Source: Iris pallida (Eukaryota; Streptophyta; Magnoliopsida; Asparagales; Iridaceae). Taken from it: a stretch of 64,000 bases of DNA. Made by a program: the position numbers and the translations under genes. The DNA lies in assembly GCA_029216955.1 (NCBI GenBank), contig JANAVB010004060.1, positions 1 through 64,000 of the forward strand, read 5' to 3'. The stretch's first letter is position 1. Every line of letters begins with the position of its first letter. Shown here piece after piece: positions 1 to 11,799 of the stretch. The notes under the pieces were generated by a model that saw nothing but the letters and a program-made list of their open reading frames with translations, was not told the origin of the DNA and made no database searches.

Positions 1-564
1 CAAGCTATAGGAGTTCTGATTGATAGTTAACCAAGTCTAGTATTACATTTCCACACGACTCATTGTCTGTAGATATTCTTTTTACAGTGTTCTTATCCTT
101 CATACATGTTATTTACTGTCATATTAATAGACATGTTTTATGTATCTTGCTAGTCCTCTGAGGACCTGATGATCTCTTCAGGTAGCTGATTGCACGGAGT
201 TAGATAGCTGAGCATGTGGTAGTTGACTTCATCTGCATGATTCAGGTATTTTGTTAGTGTTATTGATTTACTATATTTTTTGTACTTTTATGATATATCC
301 TGCTTATCAGCCTAGCTTTATAGACTCATATTATTCTTGGAGTCTAATCGGACATATATGCTAGTGGGCTACAGACCACGACTCATACTTGTTCATTCTT
401 GTCTTATATATTCTAGTGGATTGAGATACAATGTAATTACCATATTAGTCGTGATACCATGATCTTGACAGCTTATACATACTCGAGTCGGGCTGGAGTC
501 CACTTGATACGTAGCTGGCTTGTTCACGCTCTCGCGTCCCGAAAAGCGGGCGCGGGTCGTGACA
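1..564 (+). mobile_element. Family B LTR, 3' terminal fragment (B1)
   Basis: The segment ends in GCGGGCGCGGGTCGTGACA. The same terminus appears inverted at 35736 and, diverged, at 22200-22219 in complete B copies, so this is the 3' end of a B-type LTR whose body lies left of the window. It abuts the opposite-strand B fragment at 565, which suggests it inserted into B2. It contains no coding sequence. Confidence 0.6.
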
Positions 565-2511
565 CTAGGACTTTAAGGAATCAAGAATCTGAGATTAACA
601 TGAAATGAGACTGGGAATAATATCCTAATCTGAGAAATATCTCAGTAAATACTTAATATTTAAACTCAGATTTATAAACCCTATCACAAATATCATAACA
701 TAGAGCCAAGCACAAATATCATTAAAACCCAATTTTGAAAACAAATCAACCTAAATCTAATAATCCCAATAATCCCATATATGTAAATATGATCTCAGAC
801 ATAACCTCATGTTAAATATTATCAAAATATCATTCAAATCTCAGAAAATGAACAGGATTTAATTGAACCTATGTTCAGTTGAAACCTATGTATCAATCAT
901 TTACAATGCAGAGTATTGTCGAAAATCCAATTCACAACCCAAACTTGCATGTCACTATGAACCCAGCTATGTAACTTATATCTCAGACATGTATACATGT
1001 TAATCATCAACAAATTAACCATGAATTAGCAGTTAAAACCATTTAAAACTCTGAAAACTCAGTTTCAGTGAAAACAGGGAATGTAATATTCAACCTCAAA
1101 TTGATTTCGAAAACCCAAATAAATCAACCATTAAATGTGTACAGATGATTAGGCATATTATATGTGTCATGGGGGTATGATTCGTGTCCAATAACAGTGG
1201 ACAAGAAGTGTCAAATAGCACAGAACACACACAGTGAACTCATGCACAGACAGCCCCGTGCGGTTGGGACACGGACTCGTGTACACGATTCACGACACAA
1301 GACACCTCGTGCTCAAGTCTAGGTGTTCGCCAGGGGTAGGGCTACGTGTTCGTGTCCCTGTATTGTGTCAAATTTGTGTCGTATCGCGTGTGTGGGTGCG
1401 CATCAGAGAGGCCATTTCACGCGTGCGCACACAGTAAAGAATCAATACGGGCTAGATCCCGTGTTCGACACGACACAAGATGGTCCTAAAATTGAGGGGT
1501 GGCATGTCAATGATGGCCCCTACCTCTGTGCCAAGTGGCACGAGTCCACGTGGCATGTCGTGTCCAGAAATAAGGTCGGTAGCAGGGCAGTGAACCGTGG
1601 CCTCGTACACGTATTTGTGTCCAGATTTGGACACGATAAGGGACATGAAGTATGCCCAGTCTAATACGAAATCAAAAGCCACGTATAAGGCTACAAATTC
1701 ATTCAATTAGATTTCAAAATTTTGAACAAAAACCCCCCTTTGAGTCATTTCATTAAACACGTACACAAAAATACTGATACGTGTCCAATACGGATACCAA
1801 ACCAATACCAATTCCTACAAAACTCATTCTACAGCTAGGGGACACCTAGATGGATGCATCTATGGGAAGAATTCATGGATTTGAAGGGTTTTGAAGAGAT
1901 TACCTATTGAGGGTGAACTCCCTATAAAAAGCTCCAAAAGTGAATATCCTTCTTGTAACTCCAAACTTCGATGCTCTCTAAAACTGAGGTTGTTCACCAT
2001 CAATAATCCATAAACATAAATCAGAACCCATGCAAAAGACTAGGGTTTAAAAGGAGAAGAAATGAAGAAAATAGAAGGAAACACATACCTAGGGTTTTTT
2101 GCCAAAAGAAGAAGGAATGGAAAAAGAAGCAAGTCTCATTAAGAGGGATTAAATTGGGTTGTGGAACCTTACATGGCCGGCCACCTATAGGATTGGGCTA
2201 GGGTTTCATAATAATTGGGCTTGGGCTTCTCTCTATAGGTTAAAATGAAACATTAAATCAATAGGTCTAACTAGCTTCTAATCAAAACTTGCTAATTAGC
2301 TTCTAACTTGAAACTAACTAGAATAGGATTACTAACACTAACTAATCATGCTAACTAAGTTACTAAGTCATGGTGAGACACTAGGCTAGGTTGCACCAAG
2401 GCTGTACTATCAAAAGGCCAAAAAATCACAATACCAATAATATAATATATTTAAATAATCAAAAATTTACAATCACCAAAATACCCTTAAACTAGAAAAA
2501 TGGATGTGACA
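565..2511 (-). mobile_element. Family B LTR, 5' part, reverse strand (B2)
   Basis: Read on the minus strand from 2511 it begins TGTCACATCCATTTTTCTAG, alignable with the B starts at 44614 and 56622. A conserved CAATAG|GTA splice-donor-like site lies at about 1904, and cytosine-rich GTGTCC-type words follow, as in other B leaders. The segment interrupts the T1 reverse-transcriptase frame at 2511/2512 and is itself cut at 564/565. Short ORFs at 1234-1706 overlap on both strands and look like chance. Confidence 0.6.
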
Positions 2512-2684
2512 AAATCATCTATCCTTGGCAAGGGATATCTGTACTTAATTGTTACAGAATTCAAGGTACGATAATCAACACATAATCTTGACGTACCATC
2601 TTTCTTCTTCAGAGGAAGCATCGGGGTTTCCCAAGGCGATCCTCTAGCACGAATGAATCCCTTGGTTCTCAGTTCTTCAATCAT
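2512..2684 (-). pseudogene. pol: Reverse transcriptase N-terminal fragment (T1)
   Basis: The minus frame reads the start of a gypsy reverse transcriptase, including [28 protein letters not shown] and YPLPRIDD. These are the conserved first blocks of Ty3/gypsy RT, upstream of the catalytic aspartates. Homology stops right after RIDD at 2512, where the B2 LTR terminus begins, and the residues that follow in frame come from the LTR. In T3 the same place continues as LFDQLRGA. The fragment cannot form a polymerase. Confidence 0.85.
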
Positions 2685-2758
2685 CTTGTAAGGATCTCCA
2701 ATTCTGATGGTGCCATTCTGTAAACTCTCTCTGACACTGGTATGTCCCTAGAATCAAA

Positions 2759-3303
2759 TCAATGGTGAACTCTATCTCTTTCTAGCAGCATGCCAGGAAG
2801 CACTTCAGAAAATACGTCAGGAAATTCTTCTACTACTTTGGAAAACTGAACTGCTTCTGCTACTGCCATATGCAAGACTGGCAGAGAAGGTTCTACTTCG
2901 CCTCTGGAAAATGAAAACTCAACTTCGTCGGGAATACCAAAAATAATCCTGCCAATATGGCAGTCTATTCTTACGTATTGATCCTTTAACCAATCCATTC
3001 CTAGGACCACATCATAGATGGCCATCGAAAATTCTATCAATCTAGCGGGATACTCTCTACCGTTAACTACGATTCGACATAAAAAAATACTCTATCTACT
3101 CCTACAAGACCATTACCAGTAAGTATATTGAGCCTTACTGATAATGACTCGGGCTCCAGTCCTATATGTGTCACAAATCGTGCATACATAAATGAATGTA
3201 ATGCACCTGAATCAAATAATATTGATGCTAGAAAAGAGTTGACAAGAATGGTACCTGCCACCACCTCACCTGATGCCAATTCTTCTACTACCGTCAGAGC
3301 CAT
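2759..3303 (-). pseudogene. pol: Retroviral-type aspartic protease remnant (T1)
   Basis: Two minus-strand blocks, 3303-3067 and 3040-2759, are in different frames, so there is a frameshift near 3060. The first carries the active-site strand ILFDSGALHSF, with the D-S-G triad of a pepsin-like retroviral protease. The second carries the conserved YDVVLGMDWL block, here AIYDVVLGMDWL. The protease would cleave the Gag-Pol polyprotein in the virus-like particle. The copy is interrupted and non-functional. Confidence 0.8.
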
Positions 3304-3414
3304 AGCCTGACCTTGTCTACTTGGTGCTGGTCCCCTCTGCTGGTGACATCTCTGCCTGTTCTGAATCTAAGCTTGGGCATACTGTTGAGCCTGAGGCGGC
3401 AATGGCCTCGGAGG

Positions 3415-4163
3415 CTAGTGCTGTTGCTGCACTGGTGTTGGTCCCCCAACCGATAGACTAGTTAGGGTTGACGAAGATGAACTGGCTCTATGCGGACAAG
3501 ACCTTATCATGTGATCCGGTGTCCCACAATCCAAGCACAATCCCTGTGCCCTGCGACACTCTGAAACCACGTGCCCAGGCTTCCCACAATGAGAGTTGTC
3601 CATTGCGGAAGATTGCTTCTGCTTCTGTTGCTGAGGGTACGTCGGTGTCGAGTGCTGAATCGATGAAACTGTGGTCGCCCTCCTAGGAGCTCCAATAGTC
3701 AAAGCCCTAGCTGCTAAGGCTGGTGTTGATGATTGGGACAACTGTCCATGAGACCCCTTTCGTCCTCCGGTTCGATCCACTATCCGCTGGGTGGTATATT
3801 CATGCCTCCTAGCTGCTCGTAAAACAGTATCAAATGTCTGGTGCTCAAACTACTCCACTGCTAGAATGATCTCTAGGTGGAGTCCCTGCTGGAATCGCTA
3901 CGTTCGGTCAAATTTGGTCGCCACCAAGGTAGGAGCAAACGACTAAGCCTCGAAAACTCGACCGTATATCCATCGACCGTCCTTCCCATCTGCTTGAGAT
4001 TGCTGAATCTGGTCTGCAGATCATACCAAGCTACTGCATCAAAATATTTTGTCTGAAACTTGTCACTAAATATCGCCCATGAGATAGGTGCCACCAAAAT
4101 AACTGCTTGCATCGCCCACCAGCTGCGGGCTAAGTCCAATAACTGTAGGCGCACAACAGCCAC
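3415..4163 (-). pseudogene. gag: Gag remnant with zinc knuckles (T1)
   Basis: The block at 4163-3873 matches the retrotransposon Gag core, with LQLLDLARSWWA followed by ISWAIFSDKFQTKYF. A downstream block at 3780-3415, in another frame, holds two CCHC knuckles. The first, NSHCGKPGHVVSEC, has lost its first cysteine. The second, CLDCGTPDHMIRSC, is complete. Gag would package element RNA. Frameshifts and stops break the frame. The 5' part of gag, upstream to about 4699, is barely readable. Confidence 0.8.
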
Positions 4164-4734
4164 CTTTTCTCTCTCTGGAGTCCTAGCTGCCTCCAGAATA
4201 ACTTCTATATCTTGAAGCCAAGCATCAGCAGGAATCGCATCTTCACTGCCATCAAAAAAGGAGGGTTCAGGCGCTTAAAGCTGTTGGCTGTACTGTGCCC
4301 TTGGTAACCAACTCTGCCCATGGCATCTTGTACTGTCTGGTACAGGGCATCGCCCCGACGATCTTATGATGCCAGTAAGTCTGGGATGAGTCCCATCAGG
4401 GTCCTATTGTCAGGCTCTGTAGGCTGAGCCGGCTGGACTGGTAGCTCTGGATCCCCGGAAGGCATGACTCAGGATGCTGCTCTAGAGTACTGGGCTTGGT
4501 CCCCAGGTTGTTGCTGGTTCACTGGAGGTGCTCTACCGGGCTGATCGGTAGGACCAGAAATAATGCCACTGAAGATAATAACATGGGAAACAATAAGGAA
4601 GGACCAAGATAGATCAAGGATGAAGCACCTTATTAGGTCAAAATTTAGGGAGATTAGAAAACATGAGTAGAGATCAAGGGAGAATGCTGATTGAGACATC
4701 TACTCAGTAAACCCTCAGACATCTTGATTTACAA

Positions 4735-4752
4735 GACTTGTATGGGCCACCA
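4735..4752 (-). promoter_or_regulatory. Primer-binding site of T1, tRNA-Ile type
   Basis: The plus-strand bases GACTTGTATGGGCCACCA resemble the 3' end of plant tRNA-Ile(AAU) including CCA, so the minus strand would pair with it. Two bases differ from the T3 site. A 9-nt spacer (4753-4761) separates the site from the LTR edge at 4762. Confidence 0.65.
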
Positions 4753-4761
4753 CTTAAACCT

Positions 4762-6265
4762 TGTTACGTCCCAGAACCAGAATACTGGAGAGCGGGGGAC
4801 AGACACAGCCAACTATGTACATTGAAGTATAACCCACATCGTAATACGGTCACGACTTTCTAGATACATGAGGGTTTATCTACAAGCCAACTGTCTCTTA
4901 TGGTCAAGAACAAGCCTAGTGTCTCAATCTCAAGCAAACAAATAATTGTACAAGATGTCAGATTATCAAAATACGAAGTAAGTCATCCTAAACATTACAT
5001 ATTCAGATGATTATGAAGCTAGACATACAAAATACGAAGACTAGCAAGAGTTTAAGTCATACATGATCAACCCTAGGATTTGCCAATCATGTTACAGCCC
5101 TTAGGCAGACAAAAATAAGTTTCAACACGAGCTAACACTTGCTCGGCGGCTAAATGCCTCAAAAGAATACTTTACAACAGAGTGGGAGAGCAAGATAAGA
5201 AACCCACTCGTTGCCAGAATTACGTCTGGTGTTCACCATCTGGGTGGAAGGCATGTAGATCCTAGGGTGCTACTCCAAAATTTGGCCATACAAAACCACC
5301 TGGGTCAGAACCCAGAAGAGCAAGGGCCACAAGGGAGGATTCACTTAGGAACTAAAACCAGCAGGTTAATAAACAGAATATATAAATTAATAAACATGAT
5401 TAAGTAACAAGAAGACAAGGTTAGAAAGATAGGATGACAAATGATAAGATAACTAAGAAACTATTTCGGAAACCAAGTTACAACCCATAAACCAAACAAG
5501 GACCGGGGTTGTAACCCTTCACCTGAACAGGACTTAGTCATTAACCATTTATCGACAAGAGTAAAGCATAAACAATAATGCACTGAAGTAACCATATACT
5601 GGCAATATTTGGACAAAACTAGACTGGACTCCATCCATCGATCATGGCCAAGCAAGAGTACGACTTGATACTTTAACTAACTAGGGTTATCACAAGCCTA
5701 GTTACTAGCAAGATACAATGAGATGTTCCCACAGTCACAAGCCCTGCAGCCATCCAGGTTATCCAGGCGAAATTGCTTTTAAGAGTTATAAGAGTTATCA
5801 AGATTACTAGTGTACTTAGTACTTAACATTTCAAGAAGTGTCCCACATGACAGTGAGCTAGAAATGTGCCCTACTCATCAGCAGGCTACAAGTCCAAAAG
5901 TGTGGCCGGAATAACGAGATCGCCTGTCACTGGGAAATCTCTCTTTATGAAGTACTTGATCAATCTAGTCATTAACCTAGTCAGATTCAGCATGAATCCC
6001 TGATCGTGGTAACCAGGAATCCATGTCCTAGACATAAAGCAAGACAAGACGTATAGCTTGTATAGGCATAATCAACCACGGAGTCAAGACAAGAGTTAAA
6101 CTTAGCAAGACAGGGAGAGTTGTTGCAACAACAATCAAGAGTACATATGTCATGTCAGGTTACTTATTACTTATCAAGCTTACTTGTCAGGAGTGCGCCT
6201 CGACGGGCCACTATCAAGCTTATACATGTCATATCAAGTTTATTTGTTACTTGCCAAGTCAGGTC
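4762..6265 (-). repeat. T1 LTR, left arm of a foldback
   Basis: It begins TGTTACGTCCCAGAACCAGA on the plus strand, which is the inner edge of the T1 5' LTR on the minus strand, next to the primer site. It is collinear with the T3 LTR at 31400-32900 but stops before the TATA-proximal half. Its sequence returns inverted at 6390-7927. ORFs here are chance. Confidence 0.75.
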
Positions 6266-6389
6266 ATGCTTAGGTCGGGTCAAAGCTCAGGGTACATGTA
6301 TATAACAAAACATATAAACAACTGCAAGAACAAGGAAGGTGTATGGAGGCAGGCGCATCACAAGGGGCGCCTAAACATGGATGGACGCC
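6266..6389. other. Central spacer of the foldback
   Basis: About 120 bases lie between the inverted LTR arms. They include GGCGCATCACAAGGGGCGCC, a short GCGC-rich stretch like the GGGCGCAT repeats in the T2 LTR, so part of the spacer is probably residual LTR sequence of that subfamily. Confidence 0.4.
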
Positions 6390-7927
6390 AAGACAAGTAA
6401 ACTTGATATGACAAGTATAAACTTGATAGTGGCTCGTCGAGGTGCACTCTTGACAAGTAACAAGTAAACTTGATATGGCATGTATAAGCTTGATAGTGGC
6501 TCGTCGAGGCGCACTCCTGACAAGTAACCTTGATAAGTAATAAGTAATCTGACATAATGTGTACTCTTAATTGTTGTTGCGACAACTCTCCCTGTCTTGC
6601 TAAGTTTAACTCTTGTCTTGACTCCATGGTTAATTGTGCCTGTACAAGCTACATGTCTTGTCTTGTATCATGTCTAGGACATGGATTCCTGGTTACCACG
6701 GTCAAAAATTCATACTGAATCTGACTAGATTGATCAAGTAGTTCATATAGAAAGATTTTCTAGTTATAGGCAATCTCGTTATCCCGTCCACACCTATGGA
6801 CTTGTAGCCTACCGACGAGTAGGGCACATTTCCAGCTCACTGTCATATGGGGCACTTCTTGAAATGATAAGTACTAAGTACACCAGTAATCTTGATAATT
6901 CTTATAACTCTTAAAAGCAACCTCGCCTGGATAACCTGGATGGCTGCAGGGCTTGTAGCTGTAGGAACATCTCATTGCACCTTACTAGTAACTAGACATA
7001 TGATAACCCTAGTTAGTTAAAGTATCAAGCCGTACTCTTGCTTGGTCGTGATTGATGGATGGAGTCCAGACTAGTCTTGTCCAGACAGTACTAGTATATG
7101 GTTACTTCAGTACATTATTGTTTATGCTTTACCCTTATCGATAAATGGTTAAGGACTAAATTCTGTTCAGGTGAAGGGTTACAACTCCTGTCCTTGCTTG
7201 GTTTACGGGTTGTAACTTGGTTTCCGGAATAGTTTTTTAGTTATCTTATCATTTGTCATCCTATCTTTTTAACCATGTCTTCTTCTTAATCATGTTCATT
7301 TATTTATATCTTCTATTTATTAACATGCTGGTTTTAGTTCATAAGTGAAGCCTTCCTTGTGGTACTTGCTCTTCTGGGTTCTGACCCAGCTGGATTTATA
7401 TGGCCATATTTCGGAGTAGCACCCGAGGATCTACCTGCCTTCCAGCCAGATGGTAAACACCAGACGTAATTCTGGCAACGAGTGGGTTTCTTATTTTGCT
7501 CTCCCACTCTATTATAAAGTATTCTTTTGAGGCGTTTAGCCGCCGAGCAAGTGTTAGCTCGTGTTGAAACTTATTTTTGTCTACCTAAGAGTTGTAACAT
7601 GATTGGCAAATCCTAGGGTTGATCATGTATGACTTAAATTCTTTCTAGCCTTCATATTTTGTATGACTAGCTTCATGATCATCTGAATATATAATATTTG
7701 GGATGCCTTACTAACTATTCTGATGATCTGACATCTTGTACAATTATTTGTTTGGTTGAGCTTGAGACACTAGGCTTGTTCATTACCATAAGAGACCGTT
7801 GGATTGTAGATAAACCATCATACATCTAGACAGTCGTGACTGTATTGCAAGGTGGGTTGTACTTTAATATACGTAGCTGGTTGTGTTTGTCCTCCGCTCT
7901 CCAGTATTCTGGTTCTGGGGCGTGATA
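6390..7927 (+). repeat. Inverted LTR copy, right arm of the foldback
   Basis: Read backwards from 7927 it starts TATCACGCCCCAGAACCAGA and follows the left arm over its whole length, at roughly 85-90 percent by eye. It shares subfamily differences with the left arm that T3 lacks. No primer site follows 7927, so this is a solo or 3' LTR end, or half of a rearranged palindrome. Near the inner end a short unit containing GATAGTGGCTCGTCGAGG occurs twice. Confidence 0.7.
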
Positions 7928-9301
7928 CTAACTCAGATCAATCGACTACCTAGATAGACCACCAGATCCTTAGAGGGACGTAACTAGGTATAAAATAACA
8001 TGCCAAGTAACAGTAAATAAAGTACAAATACTAAAGGGTAACTACACTAGTCAACTATGTGAAATGCATGTGAGAACACTATCCGAATATTAGGCTTCAG
8101 TCGCTGACGCTCACAAGCACATTAGCAGGCTAACACCCAGGTTACTGTGTCGTGGGAGCAAGGGCATACGTCTAAATAACACCAGAGCTCTGTTATAGAG
8201 ACAACGACAAACTAGTAGAATAACAACCAAGTCCTAAATATGGAAAGAGGCCAGACTAGTCTAGGTAGCTTGATATTACGGTAATATTTTTCCTACCCCA
8301 TGTTCTAAATCTATCCAGTCAAGTCGTGTCTAGTTAAGTCATTCTCAAATACAAGTAATAAGTCATGTATCCTATCAGAGTTATAACCATGAATATCTTA
8401 CGTCAGACTCCGTAGCATGATTGTGTAAGTGACATGTAGTCTATCGTGTCAAAGAATACGAATGAAATGCATCATTATGCCTAGTGTCGATACCCGATAT
8501 CTATATACTGACATCGGCACCCGAATACAATTCGAACACTGAGTGTCAACTATATCTTACGTCCACAACATCTAGAACTAAGAAATAAGTAAACAATAAT
8601 AAAAAATAAAAATGTACTAAAACTTCGGTAAGGTACACTTACCTGAATTTCCAATCGAGCACACAAAAGTCCTGCTTCAGCAATCCCAATCGTATCGTCA
8701 CGAACTTCTACGAACATATGATACTACCAGTCAGCTATCATACTAACGTATAATATAGAATGATTAGTTCATAGTCTTCTATGGTCAAAACTAGGTCACA
8801 TGGCAACTAGTCTAGTTTTAGCCTCAAGTTGGCATATTCTATGTTGGTATTAAACTACACCTTTAAGCTACCATAAAATATGTACAATAAATATACTTTA
8901 ATAATTCTGAAAATAATAGTTAAAATATGTATAATTAAGGTTTAACCATATTTATGGGCTTTAACTATGGTAACTATTCGCTATGGTCGACTAGTTGCAT
9001 AACATGTCCTTTATTCGATTAATTGAAACAAACTAACACACAATAAAATATAATTTTATATTCTAGAATAAATATGAAAAAGATAAATTTTAGAAGTCTC
9101 CAACATAGAAAACATGATTTATATCACGAAAAATTAGTATATCGAGTTGGTGGTATCTCGTGGCAAAGTTACAAGTTGATTTTCTTTTTTTTCGGTGTTT
9201 GATGGGTTGTCCTACAAAGATGAATGTAAAAACTTGCATAAAACTTTACGAGATCAAAATATAGCATATTGGGATAATAGAGGGGTGTTTTAGTCATTAT
9301 T
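7928..9301 (-). other. Unassigned LTR-like sequence
   Basis: AT-rich DNA without coding potential. On the minus strand around 8640-8710 it reads like the leader of a gypsy LTR, including a donor-like CAG|GTAAGTG at about 8643-8652 and an uncaptured stretch toward 9300. I cannot place its borders or family. Confidence 0.4.
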
Positions 9302-9497
9302 TGTTGTCGTGGTGCATCACAAGGCGGTTCAAACAATGCCACACAAAAATTGGTTCAATCTGGACCAATTTTCCGTTATACGTATTTTCAGTATACGTGT
9401 ACGGATTCCCGACTCGTATCTTGGCTTGTCTAGCATAGCTTGGCTTGGTTTATTTTGGTTTGGTTTGGGTGAGTGGTTCATCATGATAAACCCCTCC

Positions 9498-9505
9498 TAT
9501 ATAAA
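9498..9505 (+). promoter_or_regulatory. TATA box of the T2 LTR
   Basis: TATATAAA lies in CCTCCTATATAAACCAACC about 200 bases into the LTR, followed by a pyrimidine-rich leader. T3 has a weaker CTTTAAAACCC at the equivalent place (about 33900). Confidence 0.6.
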
Positions 9506-9904
9506 CCAACCCCCTTTTTCTCTCTCCTCCTTTACTTTCATTTACTTCTTCTTCCTCCATTAATTTTCTCCAACCACCTTAGGCAAGTGCAACTTATTTC
9601 ATGGAGAAAATCCATTTTATTTGTTCCATTGTCCTCTCTACGAGCTTCTAAGACTATTTAGTACTTAGCATTTTTGGTTTGGAAGGTCAATTCTTGTAGA
9701 TCTAAGTTTTCATAAATCTTGCTTTTCTTGGGTTTTGATCTATCAAACTTCATTATTTTCATATTTTGATTGTTCTATATTGTAGAGAATTTAATTTCAC
9801 CCAAAATAGACTTTTGAAAACCCGAATTTTGATTTATTTTGAGTGATTTATGGACCTTGGAAGTTTATGGGTTTCATGGTTCTTCTTCTCGGATTGGAGA
9901 AGAA

Positions 9905-10380
9905 GAACAGTGTGGGCGCATAGCATTTTATGTGTCCACAGTAACTTCAGCCTTGGGCGCATAGCCCTTTATATGCGCCCAAGCTCCCTGCCTTCCTCAG
10001 TCTGGGCGCATGTCTTTATATGAGCCCATGGCTTTTTACTTGCTTATGCACATAACTTCAAATATGTGTTAAGTCATAATATCCCTTTGCTGTGGGCGCA
10101 TAGCCCTTATTATGCACCCACATAGCCAGTATAGATGGCTCCTGACTTAGTTTCCCAAAGCCCCCTGCCTCACTCATGTGGGCGCATAGACTATAGGTGC
10201 ATGCTTGTAGACGTATAGGCCATGGGCGCATGCACTCTCTTGTGCATTCCTTCCATAGCATATGCCCTACATGATGTGTTTGGTCCTAGGCGCATACATG
10301 TGGGCGCATACCCTTAGGCACATAACCTTGGGCGCATGCCACTCTCAGCACATGTATTTTGGGCGCATGCTCTTCATGAC
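9905..10380 (+). repeat. GGGCGCAT minisatellite in the T2 leader
   Basis: The word GGGCGCAT, or close variants, occurs about ten times at irregular spacing, for example near 9914, 9955, 10004, 10093, 10180, 10224, 10305, 10330 and 10361. Several copies are followed by the inverse ATGCGCCC or ATGCACCC. The block lies 400-880 bases downstream of the TATA box, so it would be transcribed. T3 carries a CATGCGGC array at the equivalent place. Confidence 0.75.
9953..9982 (+). other. Perfect 11-bp stem hairpin
   Basis: TTGGGCGCATA and TATGCGCCCAA form an 11-bp perfect inverted repeat around an 8-base loop. It sits inside the GGGCGCAT array in the LTR leader. Confidence 0.75.
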
Positions 10381-11799
10381 ACCCCATTGGTTCCATCTCT
10401 TGCAAATGTCCGTATTTGTCCCCATGGCCCTTAGTGTGAATTGTGACTTTGTTTATACTCTTTACTTGACTAGTCCTATAATGTTGTTTTCTATGTTGCA
10501 CATGTACTCTGAGCTTTAAAGACGATCTTGGTATGGCACGTACACTCTCTAACAACTCTTTGATAGTGGCCTGCCGTGGTGCACTTACACAAACACGACA
10601 TGACAATATAACTTTACGTGATAACTCTCGATAGTGACCCGTTGTAGTGCACTCTTGACAAGTAACTTGACATGATAATTCTTGATGGTGGTCCATTGTG
10701 ACGCACTCTTGACTTGATAAGTAACATAATATGTAATCTTGACAAGTAACAGGTAACTCTCGTCTTGACACCGTAGGTGATTTCTCTTGATTGTATCTGT
10801 ACAAGCTACATGTCTCGTCTTGCATCATATCTAGGACATGAATTCCTAATTTCCATGGTCAGGAATTCATACTGAATCTGACTAAGTTAACAATTAGATT
10901 GATCAAGTAGTTCATAGTGAGATTCTCCAGTCACAGGCAATCCCGTTATCTGGGTGCTTTAATTGGACTTGTAGCCTGCCGTCGAGTAGGGCACATTTTC
11001 AGTACGCTGTCATGTGTTTCACCCCCAAGTCACCTAATCAACTCTCTCAACCTGCGGAAGGATAACTGGATAGCTGCAGGGCTTGTGACTGCTGGGACAT
11101 CTCAATGCATCTTGTAGTAATTAGGCTTGTGATAACCCTAGTTAGTTAAAGTATCAAGCCATACACCTTGCTTGGCCGTGATTGATGTATGGAGTCCCAT
11201 CTAGTCTTGTCTAGGCAAGGCTAGTACATGGTTATTTCAGCACGTTACTGTTTATGCTTTGCTTTATTAGTAATAGGTCAGAGACTAAGTTTTGTTCAGG
11301 TGAAGGGTTACAACCCTGGTCTTTGTTTGGTTTACGGGTTGTAACTTGGTTACCGGAATAGTCTATCAGTTATCTTATCGTTTATTACCCTGTTTCCTTT
11401 AACTCATGTCTTTCGTTATCATTATGTCTTTATGTGCTAATAAGCTGGTTTTAGTTCTTAAGTGAAGCCTTTCTTGTGGCACTTGCTCATCTGGGTTCTA
11501 ACCCAGCTGGTTTTGTATGGCCAGATTTCGGAGTAGCTCCCGAGGATCTCCCAGCCTTCCAGCCAGATGGTGAACACTAGACGCAATCCTGGCAACGAGT
11601 TGGTTTTATTTTGCTCTCCCACTCTATTGTAAATTATTCTTTTGAGGCATTTAGTCGCCGGGAAAGTGTTAGCTCGTGTTGAATTTACATTCATGTCTGC
11701 CTAAGGGCTGTAACATGATTGACAAATCCTAGGGTTGATCATGTATTGACTTAAACTCTTACTAGTCTTCGCATTTTGTATGACTAGCTTCATGATCAT

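Larger units (their letters stand above)
2512..4761 (-). mobile_element. Tekay-like gypsy element T1, internal remnant
   Basis: This is the 5' half of a Ty3/gypsy internal region on the minus strand: primer site, gag, protease and the start of reverse transcriptase. It is collinear with 29100-31399 of T3. The rest of pol is missing because B2 joins at 2511. Several frameshifts separate the open blocks, so the copy is dead. Confidence 0.85.

Noticed and set aside
9302..9307. A TSD for the T2 LTR
   Set aside because: Bases before 9302 (TTATT) do not match those after 17242 (CTACC), so the left border stays approximate.
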